From: Dicyema japonicum
Taxonomy: Eukaryota; Dicyemida; Rhombozoa; Dicyemidae
Assembly (NCBI GenBank): GCA_011109175.1
Contig: RDEW01000005.1
Span: 186,001-250,000 of the forward strand
Direction: 5' to 3'
DNA length: 64,000 nucleotides
Positions 1-12,274 of the stretch are shown here, piece after piece; position 1 is the stretch's first letter; each line of letters opens with the position of its first letter. The notes beneath the pieces were generated by a model. It was not told the DNA's origin and ran no database searches. It saw only the letters and a list, made by a program, of their open reading frames with translations. The translations under genes and the position numbers were made by a program.

Positions 1-300
1 CTGATGTCAGATGATAGTTTTCTGTGAATGGCGAATCCAAGACCATAGTGATTTGAGTCACTGGGTAGGGATATAAGTCGATATTTCTATGGTTTTTATT
101 GAGATAGTACGTAATTTTCGTCTCTTGTATACAGCCAATAGAAATGTTATATCTTTCTAGGTCATCACAGAGAGTATTTCTTGACTGAGGCTTAGATATT
201 CCTCTAGCATTGAACGTAAGAAGCTTTAGGGGAAGCATATTCTCTTGTATCTTTTGCTTTTAGACATTTTTCTTAACCATTGTACAGAGAAGAAACGAGG
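1..300 (-). mobile_element. RTE-like non-LTR retrotransposon, endonuclease N-terminus (partial)
   Basis: Read on the minus strand from about position 240 downward, the sequence gives LLTFNARGIS and then CIQETK, the usual opening of an apurinic endonuclease domain in RTE-type LINEs. It runs off the left edge of the window. The same opening (LKVLTFNARGL) occurs in the RTE-like element near 19.4 kb, which supports the family call. No start codon or 5' end can be fixed here. Confidence 0.55.
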
Positions 301-1219
301 TACGTCAAAATCTCAAACATGCTAAATCCACGAAAAAGTATTATGCATGGAATTCGAAATATCTCAACATAGTACTCAGAATCTTAGACAGTTAGTTAGT
401 TAAGTAACTCCGGCCTCACTAACTTGTAGGAGACCAGCGGCTATTAAGTAGGACGGATCAAATGTCGGTCGCTCCAAATCTTAGGCAATAAAATATCAAA
501 TATCGAAAAAACTGTTTATTTTATTGAAATCAATAGAATCAATTATTCTGACAGGGTATCCATTATGACCTGTAGACATTTAGCCTTCATGACGGCGTGC
601 CAACTGTTCTGGAAGAGTCATTGTGTCATTCTAGGCTCTCCCTTCAGCATTCCTGCAAGCCTGTTTATTAAATTTCAAGGTCAATTTTTAGTTGATTTTC
701 TTAAATATTTCGCGTGTACCAAATTTAAATTAACCCCATCTAAGATTCCTAGAGGTAGATGGAACCTTATTATTGGATAGTTCGACGCTGAAAATTCTGA
801 AAGTATAAATCCTAACGAACTGGAGATGGTGGATAATTATCAAAGTGGAGGAGCAGGGAATTGATCTAAATCAACTCCCAAAATACTAGCAACATCAAAC
901 AGGGCTGCAAAGATAAATATAAAACCGGATAAACTCGGCAATTTATTATATGTAGCTTCTGCAGAGTATTAATGAAGTCACTGATATTATTTATTTTGCT
1001 CAAGTGCGTACAAATAAGATAAAGTAGAGTAGCTGCTAGTAAATGTTGATAGGAAAATCTTAAAGTTCCCGAGTGACTTGAATATTTTATTAGGAGCGAG
1101 CTATCAAAGTCACATTACAATTTTCTGAGAATTTTAACTTTTACTTAGAAATTTTCGGTTTCCGCATTATGAACCCAGAATTATTATGGTAAAATAAAAA
1201 TTTTGTTGGACCAAGCAGT
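301..1219. other. No supported gene
   Basis: AT-rich sequence. One 71-codon plus-strand frame at 565-780 could be extended to about 90 codons by a 24-nt GT..AG intron directly after its last sense codons, but the product resembles nothing I recognise. I do not call it a gene. Confidence 0.4.
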
Positions 1220-1437
1220 ATGGCAAACAATGATATGGAAGCTTACTTCCAAGCAGTTGTGGATGCCGCGGACGTCCACGCTACTCTCTCCCTATTCAAG
1301 TCACGAAGATCTTAGGACTGTAAATAAGAAACTCGAAAATGCAGACGACCTGGATGTTCTTCGAAAAGTCACCTTCTCATGGAGAGCTTGAAGAATCTAA
1401 AATGGAAGATTGTCCATGGTGTTGCAGTAATAACTAG
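1220..1437 (+). CDS. Candidate small two-exon gene, 62 aa, CC-containing tail
   Basis: Not recognised. An ATG at 1220 opens a frame starting MANNDMEAYFQAV that would stop soon after 1300. Removing a 29-nt GT..AG intron at 1300-1328 gives one open frame to a TAG at 1435-1437. The predicted product is 62 residues and ends EDCPWCCSNN. Paired cysteines near a C-terminus recall prenylated small GTPase tails, but nothing else in the protein looks like a GTPase. The intron length matches the certain introns in this window, which is the main support. It could also be chance or a fragment of a larger gene. Confidence 0.3.
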
Positions 1438-1987
1438 GGAATAACTTTCTTTAGTTGAGTTTTGCAAAAATAATAATACTTGTTGAAACCACATGATTTT
1501 GAATTACCATTGTTCAACCTTCGATATGGGCGTTACACCCACCCAAATCATTAAAAAGTTGAGGGCTCAGGGACACAACACGAGACCTGAAAACCGAAAC
1601 TAAAGTTTAAGTGCACAGAAAATGGCCGAAACACCTATCAAAACGACAAGAATATCTCCAGCGTTTCTAACATCCAACGGGCGACTTAAGACCTTCCCAC
1701 CGAGACAGATCGCTCCCCGAGATCCTCAACTACCAAGTCGAGTATTGGTGGTCCAGACCAAGCAATGAAATCTCGATTGCTACGTCTACACCATAGGCAC
1801 GTGCGTCCAACTCTGACTTCTTTTTGTGTCAACGATTCTAAATCAATGATCTCAAGAAGTCTGCACTGCAGTATTTTGTTGTCTTCCTGTCGTATCCCCT
1901 TTCAAATGGTGGATCAATAAAATAATCCTAAAGTAATTATTGACAATAAGAATCATTAGTATAGATTAAATATAATTAGTGGGATAT
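1438..1987. other. Intergenic, nothing recognised
   Basis: No coding frame with family similarity and no repeat shared with the rest of the window was seen here. Confidence 0.4.
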
Positions 1988-2736
1988 TCAGTGAATAAGT
2001 CCGATGGTTTTATCGCACGTTGAAAGGGCAATAAAAAGTTGACCCAGATAGTAAAACAGAATTATAATTTCCGAGGAAAATGAGAAATTCACGATGAATA
2101 AATTGATGGAAAGGAGTACGTCAGAAATTAAAAACAAAAGTCCACCAACACTGCTGGAAAGTACAGTCCAATAATGCAGTCTTTTGAGACTTAGAGGAGC
2201 AAGGGCTCTCCACAGCATTACACAAATCACGAAGGAATACGCATAAATTATCAACTCGATTTTGTGAGACATAATAAAAGAAAAAAACAGCAAATGACTC
2301 CAATAGCGACTCCTGAAATTCATCAAGCATTTACCTATTGAGACCAAAAGGGGGCGGAATCCAAATGCCAGAATATACAAGATATGGCCAATCAAAAAGA
2401 CCCCAACTCCATATTCAAAGAAAACTGGGAAAAGAAGCAATACATCGCCAACACTACCCATAGCCAACCAATACAAATTAATAGGGAATATTTGAGGTTG
2501 ACTTTGAAGCCATTTTTTATCACAAAAAGGATCAAAATGTAGATTGGTAGACATTTAAACACTACTGTAACCCATTTGCTTAAATAGCCGAGAAACTTGA
2601 TGTAGAAACACGAAGATATCGAAAATGGGAGGAGGAATGGTAAAATCGATCTTAACTATAATATGAATACTCTATAATGACTTACAACAACTGAATAATC
2701 GTATTTTTTAACTTTAATAAAGGAATCTATGGCCAT
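1988..2736 (-). CDS. TMEM86: TMEM86/YhhN-family lysoplasmalogenase, three exons, two apparent 1-nt gaps
   Basis: Multi-pass membrane enzyme of the YhhN/TMEM86 family, which hydrolyses the vinyl-ether bond of lysoplasmalogens. Translation shows WVTVVFKCLPIYILILF near the N-terminus, then GSVGDVLLLFP, GHILYILAFGF, MLWRALAP, LLFLISDVLLS and FYYLGQLFIALS. These are the family's conserved blocks in the right order, with the GD and SD aspartates present. I place the start at the ATG at 2736. Exon 1 (2686-2736) joins exon 2 in frame across a 30-nt intron at 2656-2685 (GTAAGT donor). A second intron of 22 nt lies at 2313-2334 (GTAAAT..CAG). The frame needs one missing base near 2455-2475 and one in an A-run near 2260-2265. 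These may be assembly errors or early decay. A 188-codon frame (1988-2554) covers most of the protein without the N-terminus. Confidence 0.8.
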
Positions 2737-2878
2737 TGAGGAAATAAATATTTAAAATATTCAAAAATGATAATTTTATTTTAAAATATCAATTAATAAT
2801 TTTTATTTAAATTTAATAAATCTAAATAATTTTTTAGCTTTGGTCCAGGATTATTCTATTTATTTTATTTTCCATAAA

Positions 2879-3210
2879 GCCGGGTGGCCTTAGTGGTTAA
2901 GTGTCGGGCTAAAGTGCTTATGCTACGGGTTCGAATCTCGCTGCTGTTCACCTGGTGAAAGGTTCCACGCATCTACGATGCCAAAAGGGTTTGACGAGTG
3001 ACGCCGTCATCAGTGAATAATCACTGCGGAACTGGATTGTCTAGAAAGGACATTCACACAAGAAAAAAGAAAACAAAGAAGTGAAGATCATTCCTTGGTT
3101 CTACGATTAGTTAAAATTAACTGTTCTTTACTTAAATAAAGTGTGTGTCCTGCCTATGCGGAGCTAAAATACTATGGCTCTCGTGAAAAGGCTTTATTAT
3201 TATATTATTT
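2879..3210 (+). repeat. tRNA-derived SINE, family 1 (full-length head)
   Basis: The head carries RNA polymerase III promoter boxes: A-box-like TGGCCTTAGTGG at 2885-2896 and a B box GGTTCGAATCTC starting at 2928. The body contains GCATCTACGATGCCAAAAGG and TTGACGAGTGACGCCGTCAT. The 3' part ends in a TTATTATTATA tail. Related copies lie at 54166-54478 (+), 52600-52880 (-) and 62933-63115 (+, 5'-truncated). It is not a tRNA gene, because no acceptor-stem partner closes it. Confidence 0.85.
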
Positions 3211-3379
3211 CCATAGTTCATATCTCCCAATGTCATATCGATGCCTCTGTGTCCTAAACAGCACAAAATAAAGAACATCTTACCCTTACTATTGGAACTC
3301 CAAAAGCGATTCCGATGGGGACCAGCTTTGTTCTCTAAGAGATTTCTCATGGCATCAAGATATTGAACTTAACCTCGGG

Positions 3380-5260
3380 ATCAGAATCTTACAAATTACG
3401 GTAATGGAATTATTGATGATTTAAATGAAAAGTATCCCCAAGTCTTCCGACATAAACATCTCGTCATACTGGACAATCAACATCAGCACAAAAGATGTGT
3501 GACAGGTCCTAGGGATCTAAATAAATCTCCTGATGTCTCACTATCTTTTCTTCTTTCTCGGCATCGTCTTACTGCAATATCAGATACGACTTACTCTCTG
3601 ACCACAATCTGAGCATCATCGACACTCACAATTTTCAAAACCACCTGACCTTGCAGGATTCAGCCTCTACACAGACCAAGAACATACAAGTCTCTAGTTC
3701 CCTCATCCATGACCTAGTCAAAATGGTCGAAACTCCCACTCCAAAGGCTATGATTGGATGTATTCTCTATCTGAAGCATCTCAATCCCAACGCACTTGAT
3801 GGACTCCAAACTATCTTCGAATTGTCTGTAAATACATGCTATATAGTAATTTTTCAATAATACATGGGTTCTCCAAAGAACTCGATCATATCCTCAAAAC
3901 CAACAAAGATCCTTCTGACCTTCCGTCGTACAAATTTATCATGTTCTCTAAGTAGTATTGAAGATTCTGGAGAGAATATCAATAAATTCAATTTCCCATC
4001 ACTTCATCATTTCCAAATCACAACACGACTTTCGGTCCCACAACTAAACCATCTCTCCACTTTGACCAAATTTGTTTTTGACGAATTCAACAATTTTTCC
4101 CCACCTAAAGCAATTGTTCTGACTTCCATCGACCTAACTAAATTTTGATTGCACCACCCGTGTGATTCATTTGAACAAGATTTTTGCCTATTTTCTCGTG
4201 AGACTGGACTAGCCTGCGTACTATCATATATGTCTTGTATTCGCTATCTTCCGAACCTTGCCCTTTAGGGATCAGTCCCCTTCCCTTCAATTTTAAACCC
4301 TCACCTCAATGGCATCCCCACAACTTATGCAATCCTTTTTCTTTCCAACGCTGAAAATCTCATTATTGCAGCCAAACATAAAAACATACAAAATTTTCAG
4401 TTAACCTTCAAAATCCAATGAATCTTTTTTTCCAACTGGATTGATCCGAACTGGATGACTTCTTCACTTTTAAAGTCTTCAGTAAACCTTATTTACCAGA
4501 TCAAAAGCAATTTAACTTTAGTCTTACTTCTTGGCCTAAATAACCAGCTTCATCCAGTGAACAGACACACAAAATTCGGATTCATTTTTCACCAATCTCT
4601 GTGATTTAAAAAACATATTAATAATCTATGTACTAAAGACAAACAAAAACGAACGTTTTTCATGCAACAACAGTTTGCTAAAAGGGTCAACCTAATGAAT
4701 ATCCACCCTCTTTACAGACGATTCATAAGGATGATGCTTAATTGTGGTCTTCCAAGTTGCGCCTCATGTAAAACACTCGCCTTTCCACGAAAGTCACACA
4801 GATGCAAAAACCATTTTCGAGATCTTAACGGGATGCTTTGATTACTTAAACTAGGAGACAAATATTCTTTCGTTAGGAGACCACTTCAAAATGCGAAGCT
4901 TACAATACCTTTAACAACCCCCTTCACACTATTTACATCTACTAATCACAGATACATCCGTACACTCCTCACTGAACTTCAAAGAATCTTGCTTCCACCA
5001 AAAAATCGAACCTGAACTAAAAAAATACACGACCTAGTATTCACCCATGCAATATGAGCCTTATAGAAAACGAAATACTGGGTCGCAGACGCCCTGAGGT
5101 CAACGCTTCAAAATGCTGCTCCTGATGACCATCAGAGTAAGACTTGGCCGCCTACCGTGAGAATACAGCCTATCTCTAGATAGAAGAGAAGTTCAATATC
5201 TCTTTGCTTTTCCTGAACCATCACAATTCGACGAGAAATGGAGGAACTCTGGGAGTGAAC
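3380..5260 (+). mobile_element. Decayed non-LTR retrotransposon
   Basis: The frame shifts repeatedly. Pieces read NKSPDVSLSFLLSRHR, like the end of an AP endonuclease domain (SPDlsL..S..L), followed downstream by RT-like segments. The element spans the left edge of the 23-kb duplication (about 4645), so its 3' part recurs near 28.1-28.7 kb. No intact frame remains, and the clade cannot be set. Confidence 0.4.
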
Positions 5261-5394
5261 AGTTTTCCTAGATGTTAGCGAAGCTGGGGTCAATCATTTA
5301 GCATAGTGGTCACTGTTTAGTGTGATCACTTATGTCGCGAATGATTGAAAGATTCCTTACTGCTCTTTGTCTCTTTCGAATCCTAAGAGGCGTA

Positions 5395-5530
5395 ATGTGA
5401 TCTACCTATCTTATAAAACATTAATTCTTGAACGGAATCCAAAAAAAGATTTCACTCTTTCCTACTTCATTTGAGGCTTCTTGCAACTGCAGATATCGAT
5501 GGACTTGTTGGTTGGAAGGGAAACATCTCA
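5395..5530 (+). repeat. SINE-like repeat family V fragment
   Basis: Contains GGCGTAATGTGATCTACC and the TTTCCTACTTCATTTGAGG block that match family V elsewhere (12275-12560, 48330-48480). The unit-2 copy lies at 28845-28975. Confidence 0.45.
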
Positions 5531-6138
5531 CTTCAACCGTGGGAATTGATATTCCATAACTATAAGTAAGCGTTTCAGTAACGTTCTTTCGCCAGCCATC
5601 AGAGTGGGACTCGGACGCCTACGGTGTGGATAGCATACATCTCCGAATGGAAATTTATTTAGCTTAATTGGCAAAACTCAGTTCATTAAAAATAGTCAAA
5701 ATGTTTTAAAGTCATAAATCTAGCAAAGAATTTATTCAACTTTATAAAGAAAGTAAACAAGAGCACATATGATCACCAGAAAATATAATAAAATAACAAA
5801 TGAGGCGTACAAGAATGGTGGCGTGTCATCATTCTCAGCGGGAACAGTACCCAAATTCATCGCAACAGCTTGTAATTGATGCTTATATTAATCAAATGAT
5901 AACAGCTGCTATTATTTAAACGTGTGATTCAGAAATATAAGTAGGAATTGAATTTTTATGCCCAAGTTTGGATGGCGGTATCGGTTTTCTCCCAATCGCG
6001 TTTAAAACCTCTAAAACAGTTGAAAATATCGGGAAAGCTATTGCGGTTCCAAGACCTTCGTGAGCTAGAATAATTTCGACAACGTTTTGAAATGCCTATG
6101 TTCGTTAGAATGTTCATGGGTACTGGTGTACTTGTGTC

Positions 6139-6270
6139 CCCCTAAGCACTTATAGTACCCCTAAGAAATTATAATACCCTCTAAGCAATTATAGAACCTT
6201 GTGTGCCTATCGTGTGGATACAGTCTATCTAAAAACTATGTAATAATAGTACCCTAGTAATTATAGAACC
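6139..6270 (+). repeat. Degenerate minisatellite, about 20-bp period, then (ATA)n
   Basis: At least four units of the form CCCCTAAGCACTTATAGTA follow each other with small changes, ending in an ATA triplet run. It lies within a block (about 6072-6350) that is absent from unit 2. Confidence 0.6.
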
Positions 6271-6419
6271 CTCATAATAATAATAATAATTTTTTGATCA
6301 TAAAATTTTTTTAAGACAAGTGCACCGGTACCATGTTCACGTCTCTTGGTAGCTCGATCACCGAGTTAACTCCACTAATTTATTTATTTAAAAACCCAAA
6401 TACCACGAAGAAAGAATAG

Positions 6420-7260
6420 TTAAACCCACTAATTAGGTGATCCTGGCCTCAAATATCTCCTGGATTCTGTTTGAGCGTTCTGCCAGCGATCCAAATGCAC
6501 TCGGGAAGTGTCTTCTTTTGCGTCTACAGAGGAATTCTAATGGCGTGGCTTTCTTTATTGTCGATCGGAATTTTTCTGCGTGAGCCACCTTGTCATTAAT
6601 TGGGTTCCCTAGCTCCCTGCAGAAACGTAGGAAACCCTACCCATTTTTCAACGTCGCCTCCTCAGAAAAAAGAATGGTGATGGATTAGCTGTCGGCTTGC
6701 ATGAGCCGTAAGATTTTTCGCTTAAGAGAGTTTATATGCTTGATCCAGGAAGAGAGAAGGAAAGTGTCAACAAGAAACTCTAAAAAAGAGTTTACGATAC
6801 GAGCTGTAGGTGGGAGGGGGCTCGAAAGTTACTCCAAGTATTTTCTGGATTTGCGTTGAATGAATAGAGATGTCACTAAAAAATAGCTCGACTCCACCCT
6901 TAAATTTCCTGTCCGTAGTGAACAGGGTGAACTGAGACTTAGATGCAGATACGGATAACCAACCTGGATAACCAACCTGGCTGAGGTATTGAACCACCGT
7001 CGAGCCACAAGGGGAGATCTAATCTTTAAGGTGTAAAAACATGGGTAAGTCTTATGAAAATATGTTAAACAGGATCGGAGATAAAGGGGAACCTTGCGGG
7101 ACACAATTTGGGAGTAGCCTCGATTTTGAAGTAATTTTGTAGATCTGGACTCTTCCACGTCGGCCAGTTAAACCACATTTCAGCCATAGCTTAATGTTCG
7201 AATGTAAATTCAAATTAAAGATCTTCTTCGCCAAGACTGACCTCGAACAGAGTAGTAAAA
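6420..7260 (-). mobile_element. LINE reverse transcriptase fragment
   Basis: Minus-strand reading gives CVPQGSPLSPILFNIFS (RT motif before the YxDD region), then SKSQFTLFT and KILGVTF (the stretch after it). The catalytic YxDD is not legible, since the two frames do not connect across it. The copy at 29590-30560 in unit 2 keeps an extra upstream piece with an IDIQKAFDSV-type motif. Both copies are dead. Confidence 0.6.
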
Positions 7261-7424
7261 CAACAAAAATTATATTTAATCTAAATAAAAAAATAATTGA
7301 CCCTGCATTACCTTAGCAATAGTGTTAAGTCTGTGTTGTAACTTGTCATTTTCAACTTAAGACAAGATTCCAATTTTGCATCAGTAATTTGACTTTTTAA
7401 TTTTGATTAAAGAAACTTGGACGC

Positions 7425-7560
7425 TTAGCTACACTAAAAAGCCACGACGCACGTGAGACCCGGTGGCTACTCCAGTTGATCTCTGTTGCAATCGTGAGAG
7501 GCAACGCAACGTCGATAATGTCGGCGGGGTCCACTTTGGATGGATGGCAGTTTTAAATAT
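7425..7560 (+). repeat. Dispersed repeat family W
   Basis: CTACACTAAAAAGCCACGAC followed by GGTGGCT.CTCC and GAGAGGCAAC recurs at 24830-24965 and 41216-41340. No coding content. It may be a SINE, but no clear promoter boxes are seen. Confidence 0.55.
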
Positions 7561-8360
7561 GCTTTACTGGGGATAAATTAACTGATTATTTTATTTATTT
7601 GATCATTAAAAAATTTTGATTAATCAAATTCAAACGGTGTATTTTTAATTTTATTTAAAATCTCTATGATAAAATTTGGAATAGTTGTTGTGACAAATTT
7701 AGAAAACAGGATTTGATGAATTCACCATCTGTGAATGGTTTCCCCATTTTTGCAATTTCGTGACTGACGATGAAGCTTCCAATATTAGTTGTCCTTCCAG
7801 ACTGCTTCTAATAAATAAATGTTGAACTTCTAAAGGAGGCATTTTGGAAGGTGATTTGAGCTTGATGGCAAAAGTCTATTGACGTTGTAAAAGACGTTTT
7901 CTATCCGTTTTTACTTATTTATGGACATAATTGAAGAGCCACAAACAGAATTTATGATTAAGCGAGCAAAATTTTTTAAATTAAAGTTATTTCCCAAGAC
8001 CAAGGGTAATCCAACTAACTAACTCCTCGATCCTGACTCGTTCCAGAACTTGTCACCAGGTAGCGACGTTGACTCCGGGGATAAATTGTTGGGTCCTCTT
8101 GATGCCGGTCAGGCAATGGGCGCCTCCTCAGTAAGGTGGATCCAGTGACGCCATCTGAAGGAAAATGCAACTATCCACGTCTACCACATCGCGCCACGCG
8201 ATCTAGTATGAAAAAATTAAAATATGAAAAAATATGTAATAATTTAAATAAAAATAACAATTTAATATAAAATAGCATCTAAACATTACATATAATCAAA
8301 TTTTTGGTGTGGTTCACTTTCACGTGGAGAAAATTGGATAAATCTGGCAACTAAAAGAAC
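7561..8360. other. Non-coding, with an antisense family V fragment
   Basis: About 8105-8160 contains the reverse complement of the family V core (GGATCCAGTGACGCC corresponds to GGCGTCATGTGATCC). The rest is AT-rich with no gene seen. This block is absent from unit 2. Confidence 0.4.
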
Positions 8361-9470
8361 CACAATTATTCCCCTGTCAACCTTTTTCAACGAACTCTGG
8401 GAAGTCGGACTGGATGATGGCGGCTATTGAGCGGCGCGTAGCTTTCGCTCCCAAAGATCGAATTGGCTACTCCTAATCTTTGCTCGGGACATCTAACAGA
8501 ACCCAGGGCCCCACAAGAACGTGAAATTCCTCAATATCATGCTTGGTGAAAATAAACCCACACAAGATATACATTTGTAAATATTTACATCCCGCCACCA
8601 AGTCCCAGTATGAAACATTACTCCCCAAAACTAATCGAATTGCAAAAGATTGAAAATGTGATAATCTGCGGAGACCTAAATGCAAAAGATCCTCTCTGGT
8701 AATTGGCCAAAAGAGTAATGAGAGGGGGTTTCAGGTCCTCTCTCAACTAGAACAATTAGTTATCCTCAATGGCAGCAAATCACACACTCGAACAGCTTCC
8801 AAACCTGGACACTCTAATACATTACCTGACCTCACACTATGTTCTTCATCACTATCTTAGGCGATATCTTGGAGAATTGTATATGACCTACACTCGGACC
8901 ATAATCCAATTCTACTGTCAATCGAACTACTCTCGCCTATTGTTAGGCATTGGAAAACTACAACGAATTACAAACGTGCAAAGTGGGATTCATTCAGAGA
9001 AGAAACAGAAATTTCTATCCGACTTTTCCGTTGAGAATTTCAAATTGCTTGACGCGCAATGAAATTTTTTAATGAGGTCATCCTCAGTGCCGACAAGAAA
9101 TAAATTCCAAGAGGACTCATTGAAGACTATAATCCCAATTTCACTAAGGAAATTATCGAAAAGATTCATACAAGACGTCGACTCAAAAAATCAAGAATTT
9201 ATACGGCCGAACTATCCAACCTTAATAGCAAAATTACAGAATTAATCAACAAGAGGAAATTGGACCGTTGGAACAATTTCATCACAAAAATTAACCACCG
9301 AACAAAACTACAAGAGATTTTTGGGGCACTTTACGTGGAATTCAGTCGAAACAAAATAGAATAGAGACAACCCACGGTAATTGTAGCGTGGCGTTATGTG
9401 GTCCACCAATTCAAAAAATTCAAAAGGATTTGGCAACGCCCAGAGGGCTTCTAATACCCTCCCGAAAAGG
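8360..9470 (+). mobile_element. Jockey-like LINE fragment A (endonuclease C-terminus and linker)
   Basis: Reads VNIYIPPPSP, then VIICGDLNAKDPLW and SDHNPILLS, the last three conserved blocks of an AP endonuclease. A lysine-rich linker (KKSRIYTAELSNLNSKI) follows, then the sequence stops before any RT. It is closely related to the element starting near 9580, so two copies of the same family abut. Confidence 0.65.
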
Positions 9471-9579
9471 ACCATTAGACCCCCTCCTCCCGGGGTCATT
9501 ATCGACCCCGGCGATGTGCTTTAAAAAAGTCCAAACATTCCCGGCGAAAATCCTCAGCCCACTGTGGAGAAAGGAACTT

Positions 9580-12258
9580 TACTGCTCTCCAATTGAACAT
9601 CAACGGAAGTAAAGGCAAGGTCAGGGAACTCCGTCAATCCTGGCAAATCAGAAGATCGATGTGGCCATGATTCAAGAAACTAAACTCCGCATGAATGATT
9701 CCACTCCTTCATTCCTTGGATACGAGGAAATCAGGATGGACCGTAAAAAGAGAAGAGGTGGTGGACTACTTACTCTATTCAAAAAGAACATGAAATGCAG
9801 AGACATTACTTCGGAAGTGAAAAAACTTGTTAGAAATGACGAGGTTACTGAGGCAATAGGAATCTTGCTTGGGACAACGAAAGGAAGTATGTGCCTCGTG
9901 AATATCTACTTGCCTCCTTCCGGCTCCTGCCCAAAGGACTATGTTATTCCAAACCTATCAAGATTGGCTATCTACGATGAGATCATCATATGTGGAGATT
10001 TAAACGCAAAGCACCCATTATGGTTGTCAACCTAACTGGCCGACACGAGAGGGAAGCTATTGTTATTGAAATCGGACTCCCTAACGATACTGAACAATCA
10101 AGCGAAAAATACAAGGACCCCATTCATAGAGACAAATCAGCATACCTTTCCTGATATAACACTCTGCTCATCGTCGCTTTCATCAAAAATTAATTGGTCA
10201 GTCCTCTACGAAACAAGAATCAACCATAATCCAATTCTGATGAAGGTCATGAGAGAAGTCAGAGTGAGGAGAACACCTGCTAGTTAAAACTACAAAACTA
10301 CTTATTGGGAATTGTATCGCGCAATCTCTGATGATAATGAAGAATTGTTACTTTGTCAGCTTCAAATCGCTAGAAAAAGTGATCAAATACTTTACTTGCA
10401 CAATCCTAGAAGCAAGATCATTGGCAATTCCCAAGCATCGTCTAAACTCCTCTAATGGTGGAGGGAAGTCGGCATTGATCAAAGAAAGAAATCACCTCAA
10501 AAAATCTAATTGGATCACATTAAAAACGAAACTCCGGATCAGAGCTCTAAACAACGAAATAAAGGCCAGAGAGTTCAAGGCCCAGAAATTGAAGTGGAAT
10601 CGGATTCTTACAAAGGTAAATCGCAACCGTAGTACCGGAGAAGTGTGGAAAGCCATCCGAAATGTTGCAAAGGGAGAAGAAACTTCCCCGAGGATGACTA
10701 TACTCAACGAGACGTTAACAATTTGATAAAATTCTACACAAAAATTTCGTACAAGAACACAGGAAGTCGGAAGTGCTTCTCTCTTCATGGAGAAAACTGA
10801 AGAAGGATTCTAACCCAGTTTACTTCTCGGATGAAGACGTGAAGAATGCGCTGCGTTTTACAAGAACAACGTACTCTGCCGGTCCCGACAACATTCCAGT
10901 AGTGTTATTGAAGAACCTTGGAGATATTGGAGTCGGTTTTCTAACGTCGGTGTATAACTATTCAATTAATTGTAATGTAATACCGTTGTTATGGAAGCAA
11001 GCCAACATCCGACCTATACTGAAACCTGGAAAACCTAAGGAAGATCCGGCATCATTTAGACCTGTGTCATTGTTATGTTCCATATCGAAAATCCTGGAAA
11101 GGCTTGTGCTTGGGAGAATCAAGGATTTCTTACCAGAAAAGGATTTTCAACACGGATTCAAGAGCGATTGTTCTACATCAACGTACCTACAGAAATTAAC
11201 CAACTTCATTAGAGATGGTTTTTCAAACAAACCAAGGCATTTGAAAACAGTCTTATGTTCCATTGATATTAACAAGGCCTTTGATTCTATTTCGAGAAAA
11301 ATATTATCAAAGAAAATTTTCCAGTCGAGATCCCGGGGAAGCTTAAACTTTGGATAACAAATTTCTTAAGTGGACGAAGGGGACGTGTATGCCTCGGAGG
11401 ACTGAAATCAGTCTCACGTCTTCTCCCAAACGGTGTCCCCCAAGGATCTCCTTTATCCCCCGCCTTATTCAATTTATACCTGGCAGACCTCCCGACACCG
11501 GAATCCAATAACAATGTTCTACTCACATATGCGGACGACATTGTTTTGGCCTCGCGTGATCGGGATATCCAAAATGCTACAGAAAGATTACAAATAAACC
11601 TGGACCGACTCAACGCCTGGGTAATGAAGAACCGACTCACGATAAATTCCAGAAAGTCGGTCACGTCTATGTTTACTTCGGACAAAAGGTTGGGGAAGAT
11701 GACTGTCAAGTTAAAATTGGACAACATTGAAATCCCCTTCACCAAATGTCAGAAGATCCTGGGCGTGACACTGGATACACACTTATGTTTGTCACCACAC
11801 GTGGCAAACATTGTTCTGAAGTGCGAGAAGAGGATCAATGTATTAAAATGTTTATCTGGAATATGGAAGACAGGTACCCACCCGGTCTTGATGAACATTT
11901 ACAAGCAATACATCGAACCATGCTTCTCGTACGCGTGTGCTTCGTGGGGACCTTCATTATCATGGACGAACACTAAGAAAATTGAGGACGTTCAAAAGAA
12001 AGCTTTCAGAATGACGGAGCGGTGGTCTTGTGGGAGACACAGAACCGGACCGACTACTCTGGAGGCCCTCATTAAACAAAACTCCGGCATGCGGGAAGGT
12101 GGCCCTGCAAATACAGTCAGCCGCCCAGTACGAGCTTGTGTGGGTACGAGGAGGAGCACCGGGAAAGAATGAGGATTTTGGGGAGCGCATCGGGATCACG
12201 TGATAGTTAGTTTTGGTTTACTGTGGTCTTGGGTTTAAATAAATAAAATAAATATAAT
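9580..12258 (+). mobile_element. Jockey/I-like LINE B: endonuclease plus reverse transcriptase, broken
   Basis: Endonuclease: LQLNINGSKGKVREL near 9590, VAMIQETKL (9664), IIICGDLNAKHPLW (about 9985) and an N-H-N-P remnant of SDHNP. RT: NIRPILKPGKP, SFRPVSLLCSISKILERL, CSIDINKAFDSI, NGVPQGSPLSPALFNLYL and the catalytic YADDIVLAS near 11530. After it come LTINSRKSV and KILGVTLDTHL. Stops and frameshifts separate ORFs at 9661, 10060, 10331, 10773 and 11546, so it is inactive. The 3' end is an AAATAAATAAAATAAAT tail near 12235-12258. The clade is inferred from motif style only. Confidence 0.85.
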
Positions 12259-12274
12259 CTTATATGAATATATT

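Noticed and set aside
2879-2960. A tRNA gene
   Set aside because: A and B boxes are present, but the acceptor stem does not pair and the same sequence recurs with a long SINE body.
3345-3385. A 2A-type ribosome-skipping peptide in the LINE (DIELNLG)
   Set aside because: The essential NPGP is not present and the surrounding frame is broken.
6829-7158. Overlapping 109-codon minus frame as a gene
   Set aside because: It is a shifted reading of the LINE RT fragment.
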